The notes under the pieces: generated by a model
What the model saw: only the letters and a program-made list of their open reading frames with translations
The model's database searches: none
What the model was told of the DNA's origin: nothing
DNA from: Candidatus Omnitrophota bacterium
Lineage (GTDB): Bacteria > Omnitrophota > Gorgyraeia > Gygaellales > Profunditerraquicolaceae
Length of the DNA stretch: 12,016 bases
Assembly (NCBI GenBank): GCA_903882345.1
Contig: CAIRWO010000022.1
Location: forward strand, 1 to 12,016
Direction of reading: 5' to 3'
In this document: positions 5,986-12,016 of the stretch, one piece after another
Layout: every line of letters begins with the position of its first letter
Numbering within the stretch: position 1 is the first letter of the stretch
Program-made: the position numbers and the translations under genes

Positions 5986-6368
5986 TGTCAGGGCGGACTA
6001 AAAAAGAAAAAAGGCTCCATCCTCGTATCGCGCACGAGCTGCCGCTGCGCATAGCGGTAAACGGCTATGATTTTTCAACCACCACCCAAAACGTCAGCTG
6101 CACCGGAGCATATTGCTGCGTAACAAAATATGTGCCCCCGTTTACCAAGATCGCGGTAAAGATGACCCTGCCGGTCAAAAAGAATAACAATGTCAAAGAG
6201 TATACTGTCGACTGCAAAGGCGTGATCGTCAGGACTGATGATGAAAGCAGGGACGGTTTCAATATCGCCATATTTTTTAACGAAATAAACGGGACTCAGA
6301 AACGGAAAATTTCTCAATACATTAACCAATTCCTTCCCCAACAGGCCACCAGCACAAGCGCCCAATAA
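5985..6368 (+). CDS. PilZ domain protein (c-di-GMP receptor), copy 2
   Basis: This 127-residue single-domain PilZ protein carries the RxxxR motif as RLHPR (residues 10-14) and the [D/N]xSxxG motif as NVSCTG (36-41). Both c-di-GMP contact motifs are therefore intact. It differs clearly from the first PilZ protein in sequence, and it carries extra cysteines (CTGAYCC) next to the second motif, so the two are not a recent duplication. The start overlaps the zinc-ribbon stop by one base, with AGAGG upstream. The last residues are a short disordered tail. It probably acts as a c-di-GMP-responsive adaptor; the partner is unknown. Confidence 0.88.
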   Translation: MSGRTKKEKRLHPRIAHELPLRIAVNGYDFSTTTQNVSCTGAYCCVTKYVPPFTKIAVKMTLPVKKNNNVKEYTVDCKGVIVRTDDESRDGFNIAIFFNEINGTQKRKISQYINQFLPQQATSTSAQ

Positions 6369-6385
6369 AGCTAAAAAAGCCGCTT

Positions 6386-6943
6386 ATGGGTAAAACAAAA
6401 AAACATACGCCCGTCAAGCTGATCGTAGGTTTTATTTTCCAGGAAAAAACCATTTTAAAAAAGGCAGAAGCGGCCCTGCGGCGCAATTTCGGAAAAATAG
6501 ACTTTCAAAGCGAAACCCTCGTATTCAACCACACGGATTATTATAAAAAAGAATTCGGGAATAATCTGCTCAGGAAATTCATAAGTTTTCAAAAGCTCGT
6601 CAATCCCGAAACCCTTGCCGAAATAAAACTATCCACCAATAAGATCGAAGAAAACTTTAGTAAGTCAGGGCTGCGCAGGATAAATATCGACCCGGGATAC
6701 CTTGATCTTTCCAAGCTCGTCCTGGCAACGACCAAAGATTATTCACACCGTATTTATTTAAAAAAGGGTATCTACGCGGAAGTAACCCTTTTTTTTAAAA
6801 GCAAACGCTTCCAGCCATGGCCGTGGACCTATCCTGATTACCGTACCGGAGAATACGCTGGTATTTTTAATGAAATAAGGAATATCTATGCCCGAACTCT
6901 ACCCTTCTTACTTAAACGCCCATCAGGACGGAACCCTGGCTAA
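6386..6943 (+). CDS. DUF4416 family protein
   Basis: This 185-residue protein resembles DUF4416. It has an N-terminal PVKLIVGFIF strand, a FQSETLVFNHTDYYKKEFG segment (about residues 41-59), then a KLSTNKIEENF region, INIDPGYLDLSKLVLATTKDY (about 111-130), and a C-terminal TLFFKSKRFQPWPWTYPDY block (about 145-163). These match the conserved elements of that family as I remember it. The family has no assigned biochemical function, and no catalytic motif can be named. Length is normal. The last 56 nt overlap the radical SAM gene in another frame, so the final residues (after about 168) may be variable. The ATG at 6386 is 17 nt after the PilZ stop, with no strong ribosome binding site. Confidence 0.8.
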   Translation: MGKTKKHTPVKLIVGFIFQEKTILKKAEAALRRNFGKIDFQSETLVFNHTDYYKKEFGNNLLRKFISFQKLVNPETLAEIKLSTNKIEENFSKSGLRRINIDPGYLDLSKLVLATTKDYSHRIYLKKGIYAEVTLFFKSKRFQPWPWTYPDYRTGEYAGIFNEIRNIYARTLPFLLKRPSGRNPG

Positions 6944-7865
6944 GATAGCTAAGTTGACGTTCGAGATGCTGGGGTCCTGCTGCCTCTGCCCGCGTAAATG
7001 CAAAGTGAACCGCCTTAAGGGTAAAACCGGTTTTTGTAAAATAGCTTTGCATCCTGTAGTCTACAGCTCGTTGCCTCACCACGGCGAGGAGCCGCCAATA
7101 TCAGGCCAGGCCGGATCAGGCACGATATTTTTTTCCGGCTGCAATATGCGCTGTGTTTACTGCCAAAATTATGAATTCAGCCAAAAGATAGAAGGCAAGG
7201 CCACCGGTCCTGAAGAACTTGCTGATTCTATGCTTAAACTGCAGGCCCTCGGCTGCCATAACATAAACCTTGTCACGCCTACCCACGTAATGCCGCAGAT
7301 AATTCAAGCTTTGACGCTGGCAATACCAAAAGGGCTGGCTATCCCTTTAGTCTATAATACCGGCGGCTACGAATTAGCGGAAATCATAAAACTACTGGAC
7401 GGTATCGTCGATATTTACCTGGCGGATATGCGCTACGGAGAAAATACAATGGCGAAAAAATATTCTTCTGCCGATGGTTACGTCCGCTTTAACCAAGAAG
7501 CAATAAGACAGATGCATAAGCAAGTAGGCATTGCCGAATTCAATAATGCCGGGGTTATAAAGAAGGGGCTGGTCATCCGGCATTTAGTCCTGCCCAATAA
7601 TATTTCCGGAACCGATAAAATAATGAAATTTATCGCGGAAAATCTCTCCAGAGATACCTACATCAGTTTAATGAGCCAATACACTCCTTACTATGAAGCG
7701 GCTAAGCTTAAAGAGATCGCGCGCCGTATCACTAAAGACGAATATGCTAAAAGCCAGGATATTATGCATGGCTACGGCCTGCATAACGGCTGGACCCAGC
7801 AAGCTTACGGGCTGGACAGGTTTGCCGGAGTAAATATCAAATCCGCGTTTTCAGAAAAACTATGA
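6888..7865 (+). CDS. radical SAM protein, PflX/COG1313-like
   Basis: This 325-residue protein binds a 4Fe-4S cluster through C85-x3-C89-x2-C92 in FFSGCNMRCVYCQNYEFSQ, the radical SAM signature. An N-terminal Cys cluster (C31, C32, C34, C38, C50, in CCLCPRKCKVNRLKGKTGFC) precedes it, as in PflX-type proteins related to pyruvate formate-lyase activating enzymes. The HHGEEPPISG and SGTIFFSGC segments are also typical. Family members are largely uncharacterised; no glycyl-radical enzyme is encoded nearby, so its substrate is unknown. The ATG at 6888 has TAAGGA 6 nt upstream, and its N-terminus aligns with family expectations, so the 56-nt overlap with DUF4416 is probably real. Its stop overlaps the next ATG (ATGA). 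Confidence 0.88.
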   Translation: MPELYPSYLNAHQDGTLAKIAKLTFEMLGSCCLCPRKCKVNRLKGKTGFCKIALHPVVYSSLPHHGEEPPISGQAGSGTIFFSGCNMRCVYCQNYEFSQKIEGKATGPEELADSMLKLQALGCHNINLVTPTHVMPQIIQALTLAIPKGLAIPLVYNTGGYELAEIIKLLDGIVDIYLADMRYGENTMAKKYSSADGYVRFNQEAIRQMHKQVGIAEFNNAGVIKKGLVIRHLVLPNNISGTDKIMKFIAENLSRDTYISLMSQYTPYYEAAKLKEIARRITKDEYAKSQDIMHGYGLHNGWTQQAYGLDRFAGVNIKSAFSEKL

Positions 7866-9412
7866 TCCCGAAAAATTTAGGCGAGCTACTCCAGATAAAC
7901 GCAGAAAAATTCCCTTTGCGCTGTGCCGTGGTCTTCGGCCAAAAAAAGATCAGCTATAAAGAACTGGATACATTAACCGGCAGCATCGCCGCGGGTTTTA
8001 GTAAGTTAGGCATAGGCAAAAATGATAAAGTTGCCCTCTTTTTAGATAACTGCCCGGAATTTATCATCAGTTATTTCAGCATCCTTAAGGCCGGCGCAAT
8101 AGTTGTCCCGATCAACTATATGTTTAAGATCGAAGAGACGAAGTTCATCCTCCAAGACAGCGAAGCGGCCTGCCTGATCACTTCCCGGCCATACGTAAGC
8201 ATGGCGGAGGAGTTATTGCTGAGAGTGGACGGCTTAAAACACATTATTACCACTGCTAAAGCCAAAAACGAAATTCCGGATTTAAACACCATAAAGAAAG
8301 AAAATCCCGCAAGCAAAGATCTGCCTTCAGTCGATCCATCTGATCCGGCGGTGATCTTATATACTTCCGGCACCACCGGGCATCCCAAAGGGGCAATATT
8401 GTCCCACTATAACCTCATCTCCAATGCCTTTGACTGCGGTAACGCGATAAAAGCCACCCATAAAAATACCGTTATCTGCTTGCTGCCTTTATTCCATTCT
8501 TTTGCCGCAACAGTCTGTATGAACCTGCCGCTATCCGTCGGAGCAAAAATCGTGCTGATGAAATCAGTCAAGCCGTTTAAACGCGTGATCAGGGCGATCA
8601 GGCGCAACCGCGTGAGCATATTCGTAGGTATACCTTCAATGTATAATATACTCAAAGAGATCAAATTGCCAAAAATACTGCATACCCCGCTAATAAAATT
8701 ATTTAACCCGGTAAAAATTTGCATCTCCGGAGCTGCTGCCCTGCCCGTAGAAACATTCACTGCCTTTGAAAAGAGGCTGCGCGTGCCGTTACTGGAAGGG
8801 TATGGCTTAACCGAAGCATCGCCTGTAGTCAGCTTGAACCCCTTAAACGGCAGGAGAAAGGCCGGTTCGATCGGGATCGTCTTGTCCAAAAACATAGAAT
8901 TAAAGATCATAGATGAACACGATAATCCTCTGGAGCCGGAACAAGTGGGAGAATTATTAGTGAAAGGCCCTAATGTAATGTCAGGCTATTATAAAAATGC
9001 CGAGGCTTCAAATGAAGTTTTAAAAAACGGCTGGCTTTATACGGGGGATATGGCAAAATTCGATTGTGACGGGTATATTTATATTGTAGGCAGGAAGAAA
9101 GAAATGGTTAATGTAAGGGGGCTGAATGTTTATCCGCGCGAGATAGAAGAGGTACTTTACCAGAACCCCAAGATAAAGGAAGCGGCAGTGGTCGGTATCC
9201 CGGATATCCACAAAGGAGAGGTACCCAAAGCCTTTGTAGTCATGAAAGAAGGCGAAAGCGCGGCCGAACATGAAATAATCCATTACTTAAGAGAAAGACT
9301 GGCTGCTTACAAAATACCCAAATATATCGAATTCCGGCAGTACCTGCCGAAAAACACCACAGGAAAGATCCTTAAACGCATACTCCAGGATGAAGAAAGA
9401 AATAAAAAATAA
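7862..9412 (+). CDS. long-chain acyl-CoA synthetase-like AMP-forming ligase
   Basis: This 516-residue ANL-superfamily enzyme activates a carboxylic acid, probably a fatty acid, with ATP to an acyl-adenylate and transfers it to CoA. Visible motifs are the P-loop YTSGTTGHPKG (residues 167-177), GYGLTEASP (313-321), YTGD (393-396), the hinge GRKKEMVNVRGLNVYPREIEE, and the C-terminal PKNTTGKILKR with the adenylation lysine Lys502. The N-terminal domain starts with a typical LLQINAEKFPLRCAVVF segment. The substrate chain length cannot be read from the sequence; FadD-like long-chain substrates are most probable. The start overlaps the radical SAM stop (ATGA), and the end overlaps the DUF2062 start by 23 nt. 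Confidence 0.92.
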   Translation: MIPKNLGELLQINAEKFPLRCAVVFGQKKISYKELDTLTGSIAAGFSKLGIGKNDKVALFLDNCPEFIISYFSILKAGAIVVPINYMFKIEETKFILQDSEAACLITSRPYVSMAEELLLRVDGLKHIITTAKAKNEIPDLNTIKKENPASKDLPSVDPSDPAVILYTSGTTGHPKGAILSHYNLISNAFDCGNAIKATHKNTVICLLPLFHSFAATVCMNLPLSVGAKIVLMKSVKPFKRVIRAIRRNRVSIFVGIPSMYNILKEIKLPKILHTPLIKLFNPVKICISGAAALPVETFTAFEKRLRVPLLEGYGLTEASPVVSLNPLNGRRKAGSIGIVLSKNIELKIIDEHDNPLEPEQVGELLVKGPNVMSGYYKNAEASNEVLKNGWLYTGDMAKFDCDGYIYIVGRKKEMVNVRGLNVYPREIEEVLYQNPKIKEAAVVGIPDIHKGEVPKAFVVMKEGESAAEHEIIHYLRERLAAYKIPKYIEFRQYLPKNTTGKILKRILQDEERNKK

Positions 9413-9881
9413 ACTCAGCAAGTTCTTTAAATCGATCTATAGCCGGCTTTTCCTGCTCGACGATACGCCCCAGAAGATCTCCCTGGGTTTTGGCTTAGGC
9501 GTATTTTTGGGAGTGATGCCGGGGATGGGGCCGCTTGCCGCATTAGTGCTGGCATCGTTTTTCCGGCTGAACCGTTCAGCAGCGCTCCTGGGAAGCCTGA
9601 TGTTCAACACCTGGATAAATTTTGTGACATTAGTATTGGCAATTAAAATCGGCTCTGCTATAATGGGTTTAAATTGGCGTTTAGTTTACAACGAATGCCT
9701 GCTGATCTTTAAAAATTTCCACTTCGCTAATTTATTTAAATTACCGATACTTAAGATAGTTACGCCTGTCTTAATCGGATACTTTGTAATTGCCGTCGGC
9801 GCGGCAATAATCGCGTACGCGGTTATATTGACAATATTAAAAATTGTAAAAAATGAACGCTCTCGACCTGATAAAACGTAA
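9390..9881 (+). CDS. DUF2062 membrane protein
   Basis: This 163-residue protein carries the DUF2062 signature. A short basic amphipathic N-terminus (YSRLFLLDDTPQKISLG) leads into glycine-rich GFGLGVFLGVMPGMGPLAA and then the FRLNRSAALLGSLMFNTW segment. Three to four hydrophobic segments are visible (about residues 31-60, 72-92, 118-150), so it is an inner-membrane protein. Function is not established; such genes often neighbour lipid or glycan genes, and here it overlaps an acyl-CoA synthetase by 23 nt, which fits a lipid or envelope role only loosely. The ATG at 9390 follows CCAGG closely and has no well-spaced ribosome binding site, consistent with translational coupling. Confidence 0.85.
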   Translation: MKKEIKNKLSKFFKSIYSRLFLLDDTPQKISLGFGLGVFLGVMPGMGPLAALVLASFFRLNRSAALLGSLMFNTWINFVTLVLAIKIGSAIMGLNWRLVYNECLLIFKNFHFANLFKLPILKIVTPVLIGYFVIAVGAAIIAYAVILTILKIVKNERSRPDKT

Positions 9882-10803
9882 AATCATCGCCGCGAAGGAG
9901 ATCGCTATTTCCGGACATATCAATCCGGACGGCGATTCCATAGGGTCGCTGCTTTCTTTGGGGCTGGGAATAGAAAGCCTGAATAAGCATGTCCATATGC
10001 TCAGTGTTGACGGCGTACCTAAAAGATACACCAGCCTGCCGGGCGCCGGCCGTATCGTAAAAGAAACAAATAAACCCATAGACCTGGCAATTTCCGTTGA
10101 CTGCAGCAATAAAGAAATATTAGGTAAGACCTTCGAAGTATTTAAAAAAGCAAAAGACATCCTGGAAATCGACCACCATGAGTTCCGCCGTCCATTTGGT
10201 AATATAAAGCTGATTGACTATAAAGCGGCGGCAGCGGGAGAACTAATATATATCTTGCTGAAAAAATTAAACATCCGGATAAGCGGCGATATCGCGCAAA
10301 ATCTGCTTACTTCGATCGTCGTAGAAACGGATTCGTTCCGGCTGCCCAGCGTCACGCCGTTTACCTTTGAGCTTTCCGCCAGGTTGATGAAAAATGGCGT
10401 TGATTTTTATAACCTTGTCGATACGGTCTTCTGGTCAAGATCAAAAAGTTCGGCGATCCTCACCGGCATATGCCTGACAAGGTGCAAATTTATTAAAAAT
10501 AATCAGATCGTCTGGTCTATTATCAGGCAACAGGACTTCCGCAAGGTTATAGGCACGGACGAAGACGTGGACGCGGTTGCCGATGAAATGCGCTCGATCA
10601 AGGACGTAAAGATCGCTGTGTTGCTGCGCGAAAAAAAGAAAGGCTGGCTGCGCGTCAGCCTGCGCTCGAAAGAAAAGATCAATATTGCCCAGATCGCCGA
10701 ATATTACGGCGGCGGCGGCCATTTTGACGTTGCCGGCTGCACGATCGCCGATAATCCAGGAACGATCCGCCAGCTTTTAAGTATGGCAGAAGGCCTGTTA
10801 TAA
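9853..10803 (+). CDS. DHH/DHHA1 phosphoesterase, NrnA-like nanoRNase / pAp phosphatase
   Basis: This 316-residue protein has all the DHH-family motifs: HINPDGDSIGS (H22, D26, D28), SVDCS (D83), EIDHH (D107-H109), ETDSF (D160), and a C-terminal DHHA1 domain with GGGGHFDVAG (from residue 286). NrnA enzymes use two Mn2+ ions to degrade RNA oligomers of 2-5 nt and in many species dephosphorylate pAp. They can substitute for Orn in clearing pGpG, the linear product of c-di-GMP breakdown. That is relevant here because the window also holds an HD-GYP and two PilZ genes, though the link is inference. Length is normal. The start overlaps DUF2062 by 29 nt, with no ribosome binding site seen. Its stop overlaps the next ATG (TAATG). 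Confidence 0.9.
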   Translation: MNALDLIKRKIIAAKEIAISGHINPDGDSIGSLLSLGLGIESLNKHVHMLSVDGVPKRYTSLPGAGRIVKETNKPIDLAISVDCSNKEILGKTFEVFKKAKDILEIDHHEFRRPFGNIKLIDYKAAAAGELIYILLKKLNIRISGDIAQNLLTSIVVETDSFRLPSVTPFTFELSARLMKNGVDFYNLVDTVFWSRSKSSAILTGICLTRCKFIKNNQIVWSIIRQQDFRKVIGTDEDVDAVADEMRSIKDVKIAVLLREKKKGWLRVSLRSKEKINIAQIAEYYGGGGHFDVAGCTIADNPGTIRQLLSMAEGLL

Positions 10804-11012
10804 TGAAACGGATACTTTTATTAATTCTCTGCCTTATGCTTTGCGGATGCGCAGGCATTACGAAAAAACGCCGGCAGATCGAGCAGCTGCAAGAGACCAT
10901 CAAGCAAAAAGACTCGGAAATAAACACGCTGAAAAATTCAATAAAAGAACGGGACGCCAAGATACAGGAAATGAAAAATAAATTAAGCAGCTTCGGGGTA
11001 TTTGATAAATAA
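10803..11012 (+). CDS. small coiled-coil lipoprotein
   Basis: This 69-residue protein has a signal sequence (MKRILLLILCLMLCGC) ending in a lipobox-like L13-C14-G15-C16, so Cys16 is the likely lipidated residue; Cys at the -2 position is unusual. The rest (about 22-61) is one amphipathic helix with a regular heptad: positions a are I26, I33, I40, I47, I54 and L61, and positions d include L29, L43 and M57. This predicts a parallel dimeric or trimeric coiled coil, in outline similar to Lpp-type murein lipoproteins. The C-terminus ends in Lys (SSFGVFDK), but the rest is not enough to claim peptidoglycan attachment. The start overlaps the NrnA stop; gpmA starts 17 nt downstream. Confidence 0.8.
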   Translation: MKRILLLILCLMLCGCAGITKKRRQIEQLQETIKQKDSEINTLKNSIKERDAKIQEMKNKLSSFGVFDK

Positions 11013-11029
11013 GGGAGGGCGAGGAAAAA

Positions 11030-11785
11030 ATGTATAAGGTTGTTCTCTTAAGGCACGGGGAAAGTATCTGGAATAAAGAAAACCGCTTTACCGGCTGGAC
11101 CGACGTAGACTTATCGGAAAAAGGCGTCAACGAGGCAAGGAAAGCCGGCCAGCTTTTAAAAAAGGAAGGCTTTATCTTTGACCTTGCCTTCACCTCGGTA
11201 TTAAAAAGGGCGATCCGCACCCTGTGGCTGGCGCTCGATGAAATGGACTTGATGTGGATACCCGTGCAAAACTCCTGGCGGCTGAATGAACGGCACTACG
11301 GCAGCCTGCAGGGGTTAAACAAATCCGAAATGGCGGAAAAATTCGGTGAAAAACAAGTCCTTATCTGGAGAAGAAGTTATGACATCAGGCCTCCGGAGCT
11401 GGAAAAAAGCGATCCGCGTTACCCCGGCAATGACCCGCGTTATAAACAGCTAGATGCCAAGGACCTGCCGCTTACCGAATGCCTTAAAGACACGGTAGCC
11501 AGATTCCTGCCTTATTGGCATGAAGTGATCTCACCTGTAGTAAAATCCGGCCAAAGAGTGATCATTGCTGCCCACGGCAACAGCCTGCGGGCGCTGGTAA
11601 AGTACCTGGACAACGTTTCTGACGATACCATTGTAGCGCTCAATATCCCTACCGGTATCCCGCTGGTTTATGAGCTTGATAATAACCTCAAGCCGCTGAA
11701 AAATTACTACCTCGGTAATCCCGAAGAGGTTGCCAAAGCAATGGCTTCGGTAGCAAACCAGGGGAAAAAACAAGCAGCAAAATAA
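11030..11785 (+). CDS. gpmA: 2,3-bisphosphoglycerate-dependent phosphoglycerate mutase
   Basis: GpmA interconverts 3- and 2-phosphoglycerate in lower glycolysis and gluconeogenesis, by phosphohistidine transfer using 2,3-bisphosphoglycerate as primer. The 251-residue length fits the family. The N-terminal LLRHGES gives the nucleophile His9. NRFTGWTDVDLSEKG (residues 18-32) and the substrate-binding LNERHYGSLQGLNK (with E87, R88, H89, Y90) follow, as does the second catalytic His182 in AAHGNSLRALVKYL. All key residues are intact. A purine-rich leader (AAGGGAGGGCGAGGA, 11011-11025) gives an unusually strong ribosome binding region before the ATG at 11030. The last residues are a short Lys/Ala tail. 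Confidence 0.96.
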   Translation: MYKVVLLRHGESIWNKENRFTGWTDVDLSEKGVNEARKAGQLLKKEGFIFDLAFTSVLKRAIRTLWLALDEMDLMWIPVQNSWRLNERHYGSLQGLNKSEMAEKFGEKQVLIWRRSYDIRPPELEKSDPRYPGNDPRYKQLDAKDLPLTECLKDTVARFLPYWHEVISPVVKSGQRVIIAAHGNSLRALVKYLDNVSDDTIVALNIPTGIPLVYELDNNLKPLKNYYLGNPEEVAKAMASVANQGKKQAAK

Positions 11786-11794
11786 CTTAACTTC

Positions 11795-11986
11795 ATGTTT
11801 AAATTTAGAACCTTCCTGCTGATCGCTATCCTCCTTTTTAGCTTAAGTTTTATTAAAGACAGGGCAGGTAATATCAGCTCCCAGCTAAACTCCTTCTCTG
11901 AAAAGGAAAAGAGCTTACTGCTAGAAATAGAAAAAGGCGTAGGCGAAAAGATGACCTATGATGTCAGGCTCGGCAGTATCAGGCTG
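11795..11986 (+). CDS. exported protein, N-terminal fragment (possibly DUF3108-like)
   Basis: An ATG 9 nt after the gpmA stop opens a frame that runs to the window end. The genuine part codes for 64 residues: a basic start (MFKFR), a hydrophobic segment (about residues 6-20, FLLIAILLFSLSF) that is a signal peptide or membrane anchor, a helical stretch, and GEKMTYDVRLGSIRL. The last phrase resembles the opening strand of DUF3108-type outer-membrane-associated proteins (pattern 'E-x-x-T-Y-D-V'), but the fragment is too short to be sure. The following frame (RSEERRVGKE) is encoded by sequencing adapter and is not protein of this organism. It is probably co-transcribed with gpmA. Confidence 0.65.
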
Positions 11987-12016
11987 AGATCGGAAGAGCG
12001 TCGTGTAGGGAAAGAG
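11987..12016 (+). other. Illumina sequencing adapter contamination at the contig end
   Basis: The last 30 bases begin AGATCGGAAGAGC and continue without mismatch as the Illumina TruSeq universal adapter (reverse complement orientation), ending in GGGAAAGAG. This is artefactual sequence left untrimmed at the end of the assembly. It should be removed before annotation, because it extends the last reading frame by ten false residues. Confidence 0.97.

Noticed and set aside
9828..9856. TTGACA upstream of the NrnA-like gene as a promoter
   Set aside because: No acceptable -10 box occurs at 16-18 nt, and the site lies inside the DUF2062 coding sequence.
1..12016. CRISPR arrays, tRNA/rRNA genes, transposases or phage genes
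   Set aside because: No regularly spaced repeats, RNA gene signatures, inverted-repeat-bounded transposase or phage genes were recognised on reading.

Overview
The window is a gene-dense bacterial segment of moderate GC content. It most likely comes from an uncultivated member of the PVC superphylum, with candidate phylum Omnitrophota (OP3) the best guess. The reasons are the small basic protein at 1593-1877, which resembles the TIGR04137 family known from Chlamydiae, Verrucomicrobia and relatives, together with DUF4416, DUF2062, a pilin-like gene and PilZ/HD-GYP signalling genes. A probable lipoprotein and a SPOR protein suggest a diderm envelope. The taxonomic call is inference from gene content. 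The last 30 bases (11987-12016) are Illumina adapter, so the right edge is an assembly end and not biological sequence.

Left block (3-4359, + strand): the 3' part of a GAF/HD-GYP cyclic-di-GMP phosphodiesterase-like gene that enters from outside the window, then a membrane-anchored SPOR protein, the small basic protein, a secreted two-SH3 protein, an M50 site-2-protease-family membrane protease, and aroB (3-dehydroquinate synthase). Gaps are 15 nt or less, or the genes overlap at start/stop, so this looks like one operon.

Middle block (4362-6368): a short membrane-anchored protein resembling GspC/PilP runs on the minus strand, convergent with aroB (2-nt gap). It is divergent from a type IV pilin-like (pseudopilin) gene across a 182-nt intergenic region, which holds good sigma70-type promoters in both directions and a perfect 14-bp palindrome. 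A further promoter, with an inverted repeat over its -35 box, precedes a PilZ gene. That is followed by a tiny four-cysteine zinc-ribbon protein and a second PilZ protein whose start overlaps the zinc-ribbon stop. This compact pilin/secretion plus c-di-GMP-receptor cassette is the most distinctive part of the window.

Right block (6386-11986, + strand): DUF4416; a PflX-type radical SAM protein overlapping it by 56 nt; an acyl-CoA synthetase (ATGA overlap); a DUF2062 membrane protein (23-nt overlap); a DHH/DHHA1 NrnA-like nanoRNase/pAp phosphatase (29-nt overlap); a coiled-coil lipoprotein (TAATG overlap); cofactor-dependent phosphoglycerate mutase; and the start of an exported protein cut off by the adapter. 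The chained overlaps suggest a translationally coupled operon.

No tRNA, rRNA, CRISPR array, insertion sequence or phage gene was recognised. No stretch over 300 bases lacks a gene; the longest gap is 4779-4960.
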